This document shows positions 6,206 to 12,290 of a DNA stretch of 12,290 nucleotides, one piece after another (the stretch's first letter is position 1; each line of letters begins with the position of its first letter). Origin of the DNA: JAAYYM01 sp964631375 (GTDB lineage: Bacteria; Bacillota; Clostridia; Lachnospirales; Lachnospiraceae); NCBI GenBank assembly GCA_964631375.1, contig CAZVYQ010000061.1, positions 1 through 12,290 on the forward strand, written 5' to 3'. The position numbers were made by a program, and so were the translations under genes. The notes below the pieces were generated by a model that saw only the letters and a list, made by a program, of their open reading frames with translations, was not told the origin of the DNA and did not search any database.

Positions 6206-8623
6206 ATGGCAGTACCATATAATCACAGAGAAGTAGAACAGAAATGGCAAAAGGTATGGGATGATGAGCATGCATTTCAGACATCAGACGATTACTCTAA
6301 GCCAAAGTATTATGCACTCGTAGAGTTCCCGTATCCTTCAGGACAGGGACTTCATGTGGGTCATCCGAGACCTTATACAGCACTGGATATCGTGGCACGC
6401 AAAAAGAGACTACAGGGTTATAATGTGCTATATCCGATGGGCTGGGATGCTTTTGGTCTGCCGACTGAGAACTATGCCATCAAGAATCATATTCATCCAA
6501 GGATCGTTACAAAGAATAATGTAGAGCGATTCAAAGGACAGTTACATTCACTTGGATATTCATTTGACTGGGAGAGAGAAGTTAATACAACCGATATCAA
6601 TTATTATAAATGGACACAATGGATTTTCTTGAAATTATTTAATGCAGGACTGGCATATAAGACAGAAATGCCGATTAACTGGTGTACCTCCTGCAAGGTG
6701 GGTCTTGCAAATGAGGAAGTAGTAAACGGTGTATGTGAACGATGTGGCAGTGAGGTGGTTCGCAAGGTTAAGAGTCAGTGGATGTTAAAGATCACTGAAT
6801 ATGCTGATAAGCTGTTAGAAGGTTTGGATACGGTTGACTATGTCGAGCGTGTCAAGGTGTCTCAGAAAAATTGGATCGGACGCTCTGAAGGTGCAGAGGT
6901 TGACTTTGCATTAAAGGATAAGGAAGATAAACTTCGTATCTATACAACCAGACCGGATACATTATTTGGTGCGACCTATATGGTAGTATCTCCGGAACAT
7001 CCTTTTTTGGATAAATATAAAGACACAATCAAAAACTGGGATGAGATCATTGCTTACCGAGAGATGGCAGCAAAGAAATCAGATTTTGAGAGGACGGAGC
7101 TTGCAAAGGAAAAGACCGGTGTTAATATCGAGGGCTTTACAGCCATTAATCCTGTGAATGGAAAAGAAATACCGGTATGGGTTTCTGATTACGTATTAAT
7201 GACTTATGGAACAGGTGCAATCATGGCGGTTCCGGCACATGACGACAGAGACTGGGAGTTTGCCAAGAAATTTAATCTGCCACTTGTACAGGTTGTCGCA
7301 AAGAATGGTGAAGAGGTTGACATCAATGAAGCAGCATTTACGGATGTTGCAACAGGTGTTCTCGTTAATTCTGATTTTCTCAATGGATTAGAGGTCAATG
7401 AGGCAAAGAAGAAGATCACTGAGTTCTTAACAGAGAAGAAAATAGGAGAGAAAAAGGTCAACTTTAAACTCCGTGACTGGGTATTCTCCAGACAACGTTA
7501 TTGGGGAGAACCAATCCCAATCGTAAAATGTGACAAATGTGGTTATGTAGCACTTCCCGAATCAGCACTTCCTTTGGAACTACCGGAGGTGGAGAGTTAT
7601 ATGCCGACCGATAACGGCGAATCTCCACTGGCCGCAATGACGGAATGGGTGAATACTACATGTCCTTGCTGTGGCGGACCTGCAAAACGTGAAACAGATA
7701 CTATGCCACAATGGGCAGGATCTTCATGGTATTTCCTAAGATATACTGATCCTAAGAATACAGAAGCACTGGCAAGTCCAGAAGCATTGAAATACTGGCT
7801 TCCGGTTGACTGGTACAATGGCGGAATGGAGCATACAACATTGCATTTGCTGTACTCCAGATTTTGGCACAGATTCCTCTACGATGAAGGAATCGTTCCA
7901 TGTCCAGAGCCATACCAAAAGCGTACTTCACATGGAATGATCCTCGGTGAAAATGGAGAGAAGATGTCCAAATCCAGAGGAAATGTAGTCAATCCGGATG
8001 ATATTGTTCGTGATTATGGTGCTGATACGCTCAGAACCTATGAAATGTTCATCGGTGCCTTTGAATTGAGTGCATCATGGTCAGAGGACGGTGTGAAGGG
8101 GTGTCGTAGGTTCCTTGAAAGAGTATGGAAGCTACAGGATATCATGACAGATGACATGGATTACTCAGATGATCTGGTCACGAAAATGCATCAGACCATC
8201 AAGAAGGTAAGTTATGATTTTGAAAATCTGAAATATAACACAGCAATTGCAGCTATGATGGCGTTGATCAACGAGTTCTATAAGAAGAATTCAGTTACCA
8301 AAGGTGAATTTATCACCCTGATTAAGTTACTCAACCCTGTTGCTCCTCATATTACCGAAGAACTATGGAGTGCCATCGGATGTGAAGGCAGAGTATATCA
8401 GTCCAGTTGGCCGGAGTACGATGAGGCAAAAACGATTGAGAGCACTGTTGAGGTTGCAGTACAGATCAATGGGAAGATCAAGGCAACCATCATGATTGCA
8501 CAGGATGCCGATAAAGACAGTGTGATTGCATCTGCAAAGGAAGCGATTGCAGACAAACTGACCGGAACAATCGTGAAAGAAATATATGTACCGGGACGTA
8601 TTGTGAATATTGTGCAGAAGTAA
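6206..8623 (+). CDS. leuS: Leucyl-tRNA synthetase
   Basis: Attaches leucine to tRNA-Leu in the cytosol; class Ia synthetase of 805 residues, the typical bacterial length. The HIGH signature appears as HVGH (50-53) within FPYPSGQGLHVGHPRPYTA. A zinc-type knuckle has C160xxC163 and C177xxC180. The CP1 editing domain includes TTRPDTLFGATY (247-258) and GTGAIMAVPAHDDRDWEFA (335-353) with Asp347, the conserved editing aspartate region. A second Cys pair set lies at C442/C445 and C486/C489. KMSKS is perfect at 586-590. The C-terminal anticodon and LeuRS-specific domain ends in VAVQINGKIKATI and EIYVPGRIVNIVQK. The start is the ATG at 6206, eight bases after GGAGG; an in-frame TTG at 6191 precedes the ribosome site and is rejected. 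The gene is transcribed from its own promoter. Confidence 0.98.
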   Translation: MAVPYNHREVEQKWQKVWDDEHAFQTSDDYSKPKYYALVEFPYPSGQGLHVGHPRPYTALDIVARKKRLQGYNVLYPMGWDAFGLPTENYAIKNHIHPRIVTKNNVERFKGQLHSLGYSFDWEREVNTTDINYYKWTQWIFLKLFNAGLAYKTEMPINWCTSCKVGLANEEVVNGVCERCGSEVVRKVKSQWMLKITEYADKLLEGLDTVDYVERVKVSQKNWIGRSEGAEVDFALKDKEDKLRIYTTRPDTLFGATYMVVSPEHPFLDKYKDTIKNWDEIIAYREMAAKKSDFERTELAKEKTGVNIEGFTAINPVNGKEIPVWVSDYVLMTYGTGAIMAVPAHDDRDWEFAKKFNLPLVQVVAKNGEEVDINEAAFTDVATGVLVNSDFLNGLEVNEAKKKITEFLTEKKIGEKKVNFKLRDWVFSRQRYWGEPIPIVKCDKCGYVALPESALPLELPEVESYMPTDNGESPLAAMTEWVNTTCPCCGGPAKRETDTMPQWAGSSWYFLRYTDPKNTEALASPEALKYWLPVDWYNGGMEHTTLHLLYSRFWHRFLYDEGIVPCPEPYQKRTSHGMILGENGEKMSKSRGNVVNPDDIVRDYGADTLRTYEMFIGAFELSASWSEDGVKGCRRFLERVWKLQDIMTDDMDYSDDLVTKMHQTIKKVSYDFENLKYNTAIAAMMALINEFYKKNSVTKGEFITLIKLLNPVAPHITEELWSAIGCEGRVYQSSWPEYDEAKTIESTVEVAVQINGKIKATIMIAQDADKDSVIASAKEAIADKLTGTIVKEIYVPGRIVNIVQK

Positions 8624-8697
8624 TGATTAGTCGACAGACGCCCCTTTTTTTACGCAGCTGGTTATTGTAGAGCTAATATAACAAAGTGGAGACAAGT

Positions 8698-9390
8698 ATG
8701 AATAACTTTACTATATATATTCAAAATGTGAATATGGTTTCGGTAATACTGCGACTTGGGTTTGCTTTGGTAGCAGGAGTGATTATCGGGATCGACCGTG
8801 CAAGGAAGAGACGTGGTGCAGGGATTAAGACGCATGTACTGGTATGTATGGGTTCTGCACTTGTCATGTTGACGGCCCAGTATGTATGTGAGACATTTGA
8901 TACAGGCAATATCGATCTCACCAGAATGGGTGCACAGGTCATCAGTGGCGTGGGATTTCTTGGAGTTGGAACGATCGTCGTGACCGGCAGAAATCAAGTC
9001 AGAGGATTGACAACCGCAGCAGGATTGTGGGCATGTGCATGTCTGGGACTGGCATCAGGTATCGGTTTCTGGGAGGGTGCTATTGCAATGCTTGTCTTGG
9101 TAGTGATCACCTTTGGTGTTCTGGCAAGACTGGATCTATATGTTACACATCATTCCAAAGTTTTAGATTTATATGTAGAAACAGATTCACTCAAGCATGC
9201 GTCTGAGTTCTTGAAGACAGTCAGGGATATGGACGTGAGAGTAAATAATTTTGATATCAATAAAACAAAAATAAAGAACGACTTTATCACTGCACTTATC
9301 ACCATTGAGATGAACCATAGTGGTGAGAGAGAAGAAATACTCTCAACATGCAGAGATATAGAAGGCGTTCTCTATCTGGAGGAAATATAA
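8698..9390 (+). CDS. MgtC/SapB-family membrane protein
   Basis: A 230-residue protein of the MgtC/SapB family, inner-membrane proteins linked in some bacteria to low-magnesium growth or acid tolerance. About five hydrophobic segments are visible (roughly 14-33, 45-62, 79-96, 103-121, 124-143). Family motifs present are LVAGVIIGIDRARKRRGAGIKTH (24-46), with the conserved Gly and Arg-rich loop, and the Gly-rich helix VISGVGFLGVGTIVV (81-95) followed by VRGLTTAAGLWACACLGLA. A soluble C-terminal domain (about 155-230) resembles the ACT-like regulatory tail of the family. The start is ATG 8698, six bases after GGAG; an upstream GTG at 8686 overlaps that ribosome site. It follows leuS by 74 nt containing a T7 tract without a clear stem. 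A weak -10 (TAATAT, 8674-8679) is possible. The substrate is unknown. Confidence 0.9.
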   Translation: MNNFTIYIQNVNMVSVILRLGFALVAGVIIGIDRARKRRGAGIKTHVLVCMGSALVMLTAQYVCETFDTGNIDLTRMGAQVISGVGFLGVGTIVVTGRNQVRGLTTAAGLWACACLGLASGIGFWEGAIAMLVLVVITFGVLARLDLYVTHHSKVLDLYVETDSLKHASEFLKTVRDMDVRVNNFDINKTKIKNDFITALITIEMNHSGEREEILSTCRDIEGVLYLEEI

Positions 9391-9666
9391 TTATTTAAAC
9401 ATGGAATACATCTGTAGTAGTTGATCCATCCGAGCATGTTCATCTGATGAACTGTGTCTTTTTAAAGCTGCGATAATTCTGTCGGTTTCATCCGTAGTAA
9501 ATGAAATGCGGTTACTTTTGGCTTTCGAAGCGAGAGCCAGAAGAAACGGCATTTTTTCTTTTTCCGTGATTCGTCCGGAATCTACTACAAGCTTTTGTAA
9601 AAATAGAAGTTTTTCTTGACTGATTCCCTTTAAGCTTGGATCATTGATCCAGTTGTCATTGATCAT
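9391..9666 (-). CDS. Small helical protein of unknown function, second gene of a paralogous pair
   Basis: A 91-residue protein starting at ATG 9666 (MINDNWINDP), preceded by AAGGAG that lies inside the 3' end of the upstream gene. It begins four bases after the upstream stop, so the two are one operon. It has no signal peptide or membrane segment and is predicted mostly helical. Residues 64-90 (IIAALKRHSSSDEHARMDQL followed by LQMYSMF) align without gaps to residues 77-103 of the neighbour, with 11 of 27 identical (including E.A.M.Q.LQM...F), so the pair probably arose by duplication. Its stop codon (9391-9393) directly abuts the mgtC-like stop (9388-9390) on the other strand. I do not recognise a named family. 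If the upstream SigE-like site is real, it would be expressed in the sporulation mother cell. Confidence 0.8.
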   Translation of the reverse strand: MINDNWINDPSLKGISQEKLLFLQKLVVDSGRITEKEKMPFLLALASKAKSNRISFTTDETDRIIAALKRHSSSDEHARMDQLLQMYSMFK

Positions 9667-9670
9667 ATGG

Positions 9671-10111
9671 CTACATCTCCTTAAACATTTCAAACATTTT
9701 CTGCTGTTCCGGTGTCAGCATTCCCATCAGAGAAGAGAGCGGATCTTCTGAATTCATTGAAGCAAGGGGCTGCATGACAGATTGATACTTTTTATACATT
9801 TCAAAAGCCTGCATCATTTGCAAGATCTGTTCCATAGAAGCCTGCTCACTCTTAGAACAATACTTTTTGATTCCATTCATGATTTCTCGAGGGTCATTGT
9901 TATTGCCTTTCGAAAAATGAGCAGAGAAATTCTGGGGTTCATTTCGGAAGTATTGAATGGTATACATGAGTTCCAAAAACTTGATATAGATCGCCATATA
10001 TTTCTGCATTCCGATCTCGACATACGGAAGTGCTGATTTTAACATTCGAATCCTGTCCGTGGTCGTTATATTATCAAATTCCGAAACAAATTCATGCTCA
10101 CTATCCCCCAT
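9671..10111 (-). CDS. Helical protein of unknown function, first gene of a paralogous pair
   Basis: A 146-residue protein from ATG 10111 (MGDSEHEFVSEFDN). The frame is open further upstream, but that stretch reads as low-complexity and Cys-rich sequence antisense-like in character and contains a promoter-like site, so the shorter start is preferred; the ribosome site (TAGG) is weak. Residues 20-55 are amphipathic helices rich in Met, Tyr and Leu. Residues 77-110 repeat the motif shared with the downstream gene (KKYCSKSEQASMEQILQMMQ), and the tail holds DPLSSLMGMLTPEQQKMFEM, very Met-rich. Soluble, no signal peptide. A SigE-like promoter lies 35-63 nt upstream. The function is unknown; a spore-morphogenesis or coat-associated role is a guess from context. 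The real boundaries are fairly certain, the start less so. Confidence 0.75.
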   Translation of the reverse strand: MGDSEHEFVSEFDNITTTDRIRMLKSALPYVEIGMQKYMAIYIKFLELMYTIQYFRNEPQNFSAHFSKGNNNDPREIMNGIKKYCSKSEQASMEQILQMMQAFEMYKKYQSVMQPLASMNSEDPLSSLMGMLTPEQQKMFEMFKEM

Positions 10112-10145
10112 ACTATACCTACGCACCCTCAACCTGATTGATATA

Positions 10146-10174
10146 TATGTATGTTTCGTGTCACGTAAATATAC
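10146..10174 (-). promoter_or_regulatory. SigE-like (mother-cell sporulation) promoter of the paralogous pair
   Basis: On the minus strand GTATATT (10168-10174) and CATACATA (10146-10153) are separated by 14 nt. The known B. subtilis SigE consensus is about KMATATT, 13-15 nt, CATACAHT, so this differs by one base in each box. The start would be near 10138, about 27 nt before the ATG at 10111. It is suggestive, not proof, because the region is AT-rich. Confidence 0.5.
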
Positions 10175-10190
10175 GGACAAAGAAGATGGC

Positions 10191-10213
10191 GACTGACCAC
10201 CGAATCGGCAGTC
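10191..10213. repeat. Two-part hairpin upstream of the pair
   Basis: GACTG (10191-10195) pairs with CAGTC (10209-10213), and the interior CCGA-A-TCGG can form a second stem. It lies between the Cys-rich gene and the SigE-like promoter, so it may end the Cys-rich transcript or bind a regulator. No U-tract is visible. Confidence 0.3.
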
Positions 10214-10233
10214 AACCGCCCTGTGAGAGTTAC

Positions 10234-10260
10234 TTCGAAGTTTTCCAGGAAAACTTTGAA
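10234..10260. repeat. 27-nt near-perfect palindrome after the Cys-rich gene
   Basis: TTCGAAGTTTTCC (10234-10246), one central A, then GGAAAACTTTGAA (10248-10260). All 13 positions pair apart from one G-T pair. It starts 8 nt downstream of the minus-strand stop codon of the Cys-rich gene, the position of a terminator, but lacks a U-run; it could be a processing or termination hairpin or a protein site. Confidence 0.45.
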
Positions 10261-10268
10261 TATGAGGA

Positions 10269-10502
10269 TTAGCAGAAAGAGTTTCCGCCACAGCAGCACA
10301 GTAACAAGATGATAATAATGATACAGCTACAGTCTCCATCACCGCCAAACAAACCAGAACCGCCGCCAAATCCGCAGCCATCGCTTCCGTTATTGTTGCA
10401 AAGACAAAGGATCAGGATAATCCAGATAATCGAACCGCAGCCTCCGCTATTACGACGGCCACAATCATTAGGTATGCCGCATCCGCAATTGATTTCGCCC
10501 AT
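10269..10502 (-). CDS. Cys/Gly-rich small protein, probable spore-associated
   Basis: A 77-residue protein with 13 Cys and 19 Gly. It alternates Gly/Asn/Cys-rich segments with two short hydrophobic runs, SIIWIILILCLC (24-35) and CIIIIILLLCCC (60-71), and ends GGNSFC. ATG 10502 is seven bases after a perfect GGAGG, which strongly supports that it is translated. Proteins of this composition are common in spore-forming Clostridia, where they are often given the uninformative label chorion class high-cysteine protein; YjcZ-like small coat proteins of Bacillus are a looser analogy. The hydrophobic runs are short for membrane helices and may drive self-assembly, with Cys forming cross-links or binding metal. 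A SigK-like promoter upstream fits a late mother-cell coat role. Assignment is by composition and context, not by a catalytic motif. Confidence 0.75.
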   Translation of the reverse strand: MGEINCGCGIPNDCGRRNSGGCGSIIWIILILCLCNNNGSDGCGFGGGSGLFGGDGDCSCIIIIILLLCCCGGNSFC

Positions 10503-10530
10503 GTGTCATCCTCCAATATTGGTTATGTTA

Positions 10531-10557
10531 TATCATATGTCAGAGAAGAAAAAGTGT
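10531..10557 (-). promoter_or_regulatory. SigK-like (late mother-cell) promoter of the Cys-rich gene
   Basis: On the minus strand CATATGATA (10531-10539) matches the SigK -10 consensus CATANNNTA exactly. AC (10556-10557), the short -35 element, lies 16 nt upstream. The start near 10524 leaves about 22 nt with GGAGG before the ATG. The -35 element is very short, so chance is possible. Confidence 0.45.
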
Positions 10558-10603
10558 TCATACAGATATTTTGACTAAATGCGACCATATCTAGCGAAAA
10601 TGC

Positions 10604-10631
10604 TTGAAATTTTATCAAGATATAGTACAAT
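10604..10631 (+). promoter_or_regulatory. SigA promoter of the receiver-domain gene
   Basis: TTGAAA (10604-10609), a 16-nt spacer and TACAAT (10626-10631) form a plausible SigA promoter divergent from the Cys-rich gene. ATATAG is repeated on either side of TACA (10621-10636), a possible factor site. In the leader, ACTGC (10647-10651) and GCAGT (10662-10666) form a small stem whose loop holds seven T. Confidence 0.6.
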
Positions 10632-10683
10632 ATAGATATATGTGTAACTGCGTCTTTTTTTGCAGTGAAAGGGTAAGGTATCC

Positions 10684-11700
10684 ATGCGTACAATATTATT
10701 TGTAAACGATGATGAAGAGTTATTAATTAGAATGCATGCCATCGTGTTGGATAAGACAGTACAATGTTACTTTACCACCAGCGTAGATCAGGCATTTGAG
10801 ATTATGGAGAAAACAGAGATTTCTCTGGTTGTTGCAGATGTCGAAATGCAGGCTTTGTCCGGTCGCGAATTTCTGGAGATGGTCAGTGGCAGATATCCAC
10901 AAATGATACTCATGATCATGTCGGATCTGGATCATGTCAGAGAAGCGATCAGCATCCATAATGATCTGCATACCAATAAGCTGATCATGAAGCCTTGGTC
11001 ATCATCAGATGAACTCGTCAAATGGCTGATGAGCGGCTTGGATAACTACAATGCTGCTGAAAAGCAACGTGGGCTACTGACAGAACTGGAAGAAAAATCA
11101 GAACGATATAAACAGGTTCTGTTCGATATGTCCAATATATTAAATGACAGGATGGAAGGCTATCAGATCATTGAACAGTCCTTTACCCGGGTTTTGTCTG
11201 TGATCCTGCAAGAATGCAAAACCAATCTAATCCCCGGCGAATTGAAATGTGTAACAGATTACGAGTATATGTTGTTGCAGAATTTTGTGCAGATTTATTT
11301 TGTCGGAATATCCGAACAGCATTCCTTTGGAGAAGCACTGGTCAATCAATATCATGACCCTGCTGACAATCGATACTTTAAGTATGAGAATGAGACCGAA
11401 GCAGATATTTCTAAGGAAGATTTTCAAAATATTCGTTTTCTGCTTCTCGTTGTTACAGGATATTATGGACTGTTATTTCCGAGCTTTCATGCAATCATCA
11501 AGATACAGGAGCACAAGGACACACATTATCTGTTGAATATACTGTATGAATTGCCGGGATATCAGATCATGGAGCAGGCAGGCACACTGATGAATGAAAT
11601 CGTCAATCAGATGTTAGATAATTATGCCGCAAAACATGTTTACGGTGAGAAGAATCAGGTTCAGCAGCATAAGATTTATATACAAAAGATTATCAAATGA
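10684..11700 (+). CDS. Orphan response regulator: receiver domain plus uncharacterised C-terminal domain
   Basis: A 338-residue protein whose first 120 residues are a CheY-like receiver: acidic pair Asp9/Asp10 (VNDDEE), phospho-acceptor Asp52 (LVVADVEM), Ser80 (IMSD) and Lys103 followed by Pro-Trp (KPW). All key residues are present, so phosphorylation should be possible. Residues about 122-150 look like a coiled coil (AAEKQRGLLTELEEKSERYK). The remaining 190 residues (about 150-338) are mainly helical and contain no helix-turn-helix, GGDEF, EAL, HD-GYP signature or kinase motif that I can see. The KPW form is often found in receivers attached to signalling enzymes rather than DNA-binding domains, so a protein-interaction or degenerate enzymatic output is possible. 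No histidine kinase is adjacent. ATG 10684 follows AAGG by five bases. It lies 39 nt before the sortase gene and may be co-transcribed with it. Confidence 0.88.
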   Translation: MRTILFVNDDEELLIRMHAIVLDKTVQCYFTTSVDQAFEIMEKTEISLVVADVEMQALSGREFLEMVSGRYPQMILMIMSDLDHVREAISIHNDLHTNKLIMKPWSSSDELVKWLMSGLDNYNAAEKQRGLLTELEEKSERYKQVLFDMSNILNDRMEGYQIIEQSFTRVLSVILQECKTNLIPGELKCVTDYEYMLLQNFVQIYFVGISEQHSFGEALVNQYHDPADNRYFKYENETEADISKEDFQNIRFLLLVVTGYYGLLFPSFHAIIKIQEHKDTHYLLNILYELPGYQIMEQAGTLMNEIVNQMLDNYAAKHVYGEKNQVQQHKIYIQKIIK

Positions 11701-11719
11701 TGATGTGAGGGCATCATTT
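11695..11719 (+). repeat. Hairpin at the receiver gene stop codon
   Basis: AAATGATG (11695-11702) pairs with CATCATTT (11712-11719) around nine bases, overlapping the stop codon at 11698-11700. It is AT-rich and has no following U-run, so it is more likely a weak attenuator or coincidence than a full terminator before the sortase gene. Confidence 0.3.
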
Positions 11720-11739
11720 GTTTGAAGGAGCAGAAGACG

Positions 11740-12290
11740 TTGAGCAAGAAGATGAAACGAAAGATGAGCCCGGCGGAGAGGGGACGTAGGGCAGTGATGA
11801 TTATTATGGCATTGATTGCCGCAGGAAGTCTCGGTTATTTTGCTTTTTATTGTTATCAGGCATCTCATACAGAACAGGAATTCACCCAATTGGCAGAACT
11901 GAAGGACAAGGATATCGTAGTTGATCCCAATCGTTTCTTTACCAGACCGGAGGAAGAGGAAGCGCCGGACATTTTGTCTGATTACACAGCTCTGTATAAC
12001 AAGAACAAAAGCCTAATCGGATGGCTGAAAATTGACGATACTAATATTGACTATCCTGTGATGCAGTCTGTGAATGAAGAATACTATCTGGAGCATGATT
12101 TCGACCAGAATTATGATAAAAACGGGACATTATTCATCAGTGCAGATGCGAAGATCTGGCCGAGAAGCCAGAATATTATCGTATTTGGTCACAATATGAA
12201 GTCCGGCAAGATGTTTGGAACTCTGGGGAAATATAAGGACAAGAGTTACTATGAGAAACACAAGAAGATCAAATTTGATACACTTTATGA
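11740..12290 (+). CDS. srtB: Class B sortase, 3' end outside the window
   Basis: The first 183 residues of a membrane-anchored transpeptidase that attaches surface proteins to the cell wall. TTG 11740 is chosen because GAAGGAG ends nine bases upstream; the next in-frame ATG (11752) is too far from it. Residues 1-17 are basic, about 18-39 form a signal-anchor helix (AVMIIMALIAAGSLGYFAFY), and 44-80 are an acidic extracellular linker. The catalytic domain shows class B features: SLIGWLKIDDTNIDYPVMQS (91-110), NEEYYLEHDF, NGTLFI and the catalytic His151 in VFGHNMKSGKMFG (148-160). The catalytic Cys and Arg lie beyond the right edge. No sortase substrate with a sorting motif is in the window. The gene follows the receiver-domain gene on the same strand. 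Confidence 0.9.
   Translation, partial: MSKKMKRKMSPAERGRRAVMIIMALIAAGSLGYFAFYCYQASHTEQEFTQLAELKDKDIVVDPNRFFTRPEEEEAPDILSDYTALYNKNKSLIGWLKIDDTNIDYPVMQSVNEEYYLEHDFDQNYDKNGTLFISADAKIWPRSQNIIVFGHNMKSGKMFGTLGKYKDKSYYEKHKKIKFDTLY

Noticed and set aside
8645..8651. Run of seven T after leuS as an intrinsic terminator
   Set aside because: The bases just upstream (ATTAGTCGACAGACGCCCC) do not form a stem beyond the short GTCGAC palindrome, so the key hairpin is missing.
10112..10381. N-terminal extension of the first paralogous-pair protein by 90 residues
   Set aside because: The extension overlaps the Cys-rich gene and the SigE-like site, looks unlike a real protein, and the start at 10111 fits the downstream helical domain.
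10309..10578. Plus-strand Pro/Gln-rich reading frame opposite the Cys-rich gene
   Set aside because: Its Pro-rich composition is just the complement of Gly-rich codons, and it has no ribosome site.

Overview
The window looks like a chromosomal segment of a low-GC, endospore-forming Firmicute, most likely Clostridia and probably Lachnospiraceae. This rests on protein flavour (a class II-like EPSP synthase, a type I-beta DAHP synthase, an EF-G paralogue, a class B sortase and a Gly/Cys-rich small protein typical of clostridial spore formers), strong AGGAGG-type ribosome sites, near-consensus SigA promoters, and two promoters resembling mother-cell SigE and SigK sites. It is an inference; no rRNA or other marker is present.

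Layout. (1) 1-157, minus: an XRE/Cro-type regulator broken by an in-frame TAA at codon 10 and running off the left edge. (2) 289-3697, minus: a tight operon aroF-tyrA-aroA (DAHP synthase, prephenate dehydrogenase, EPSP synthase), with a TTGACA-17-TAAAAT promoter and palindromes that could be operators. These enzymes cover the entry step of the shikimate pathway, its sixth step, and the branch to tyrosine. (3) 3956-6049, plus: an EF-G paralogue with altered G-motifs, divergent from the aro operon, followed by a long perfect hairpin. (4) 6206-8623, plus: leuS with its own promoter and a leader too short for a T-box. (5) 8698-9390, plus: an MgtC/SapB-family membrane protein. (6) 9391-10502, minus: a Cys/Gly-rich 77-residue protein, then two small helical proteins of unknown function that appear to be paralogues of each other. 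Upstream sites look like SigK (Cys-rich gene) and SigE (the pair), so this block may belong to the sporulation mother-cell programme. (7) 10684-11700, plus: an orphan response regulator with an intact receiver domain but no recognised output domain. (8) 11740 to the right edge, plus: the 5' part of a class B sortase, starting with TTG and cut before its catalytic Cys.

Regions 2-5 are mostly housekeeping. The parts most likely to be undescribed are the putative sporulation block at 9391-10502 and the receiver-domain protein next to the sortase. No tRNA, rRNA, CRISPR array, insertion sequence or phage gene was seen.
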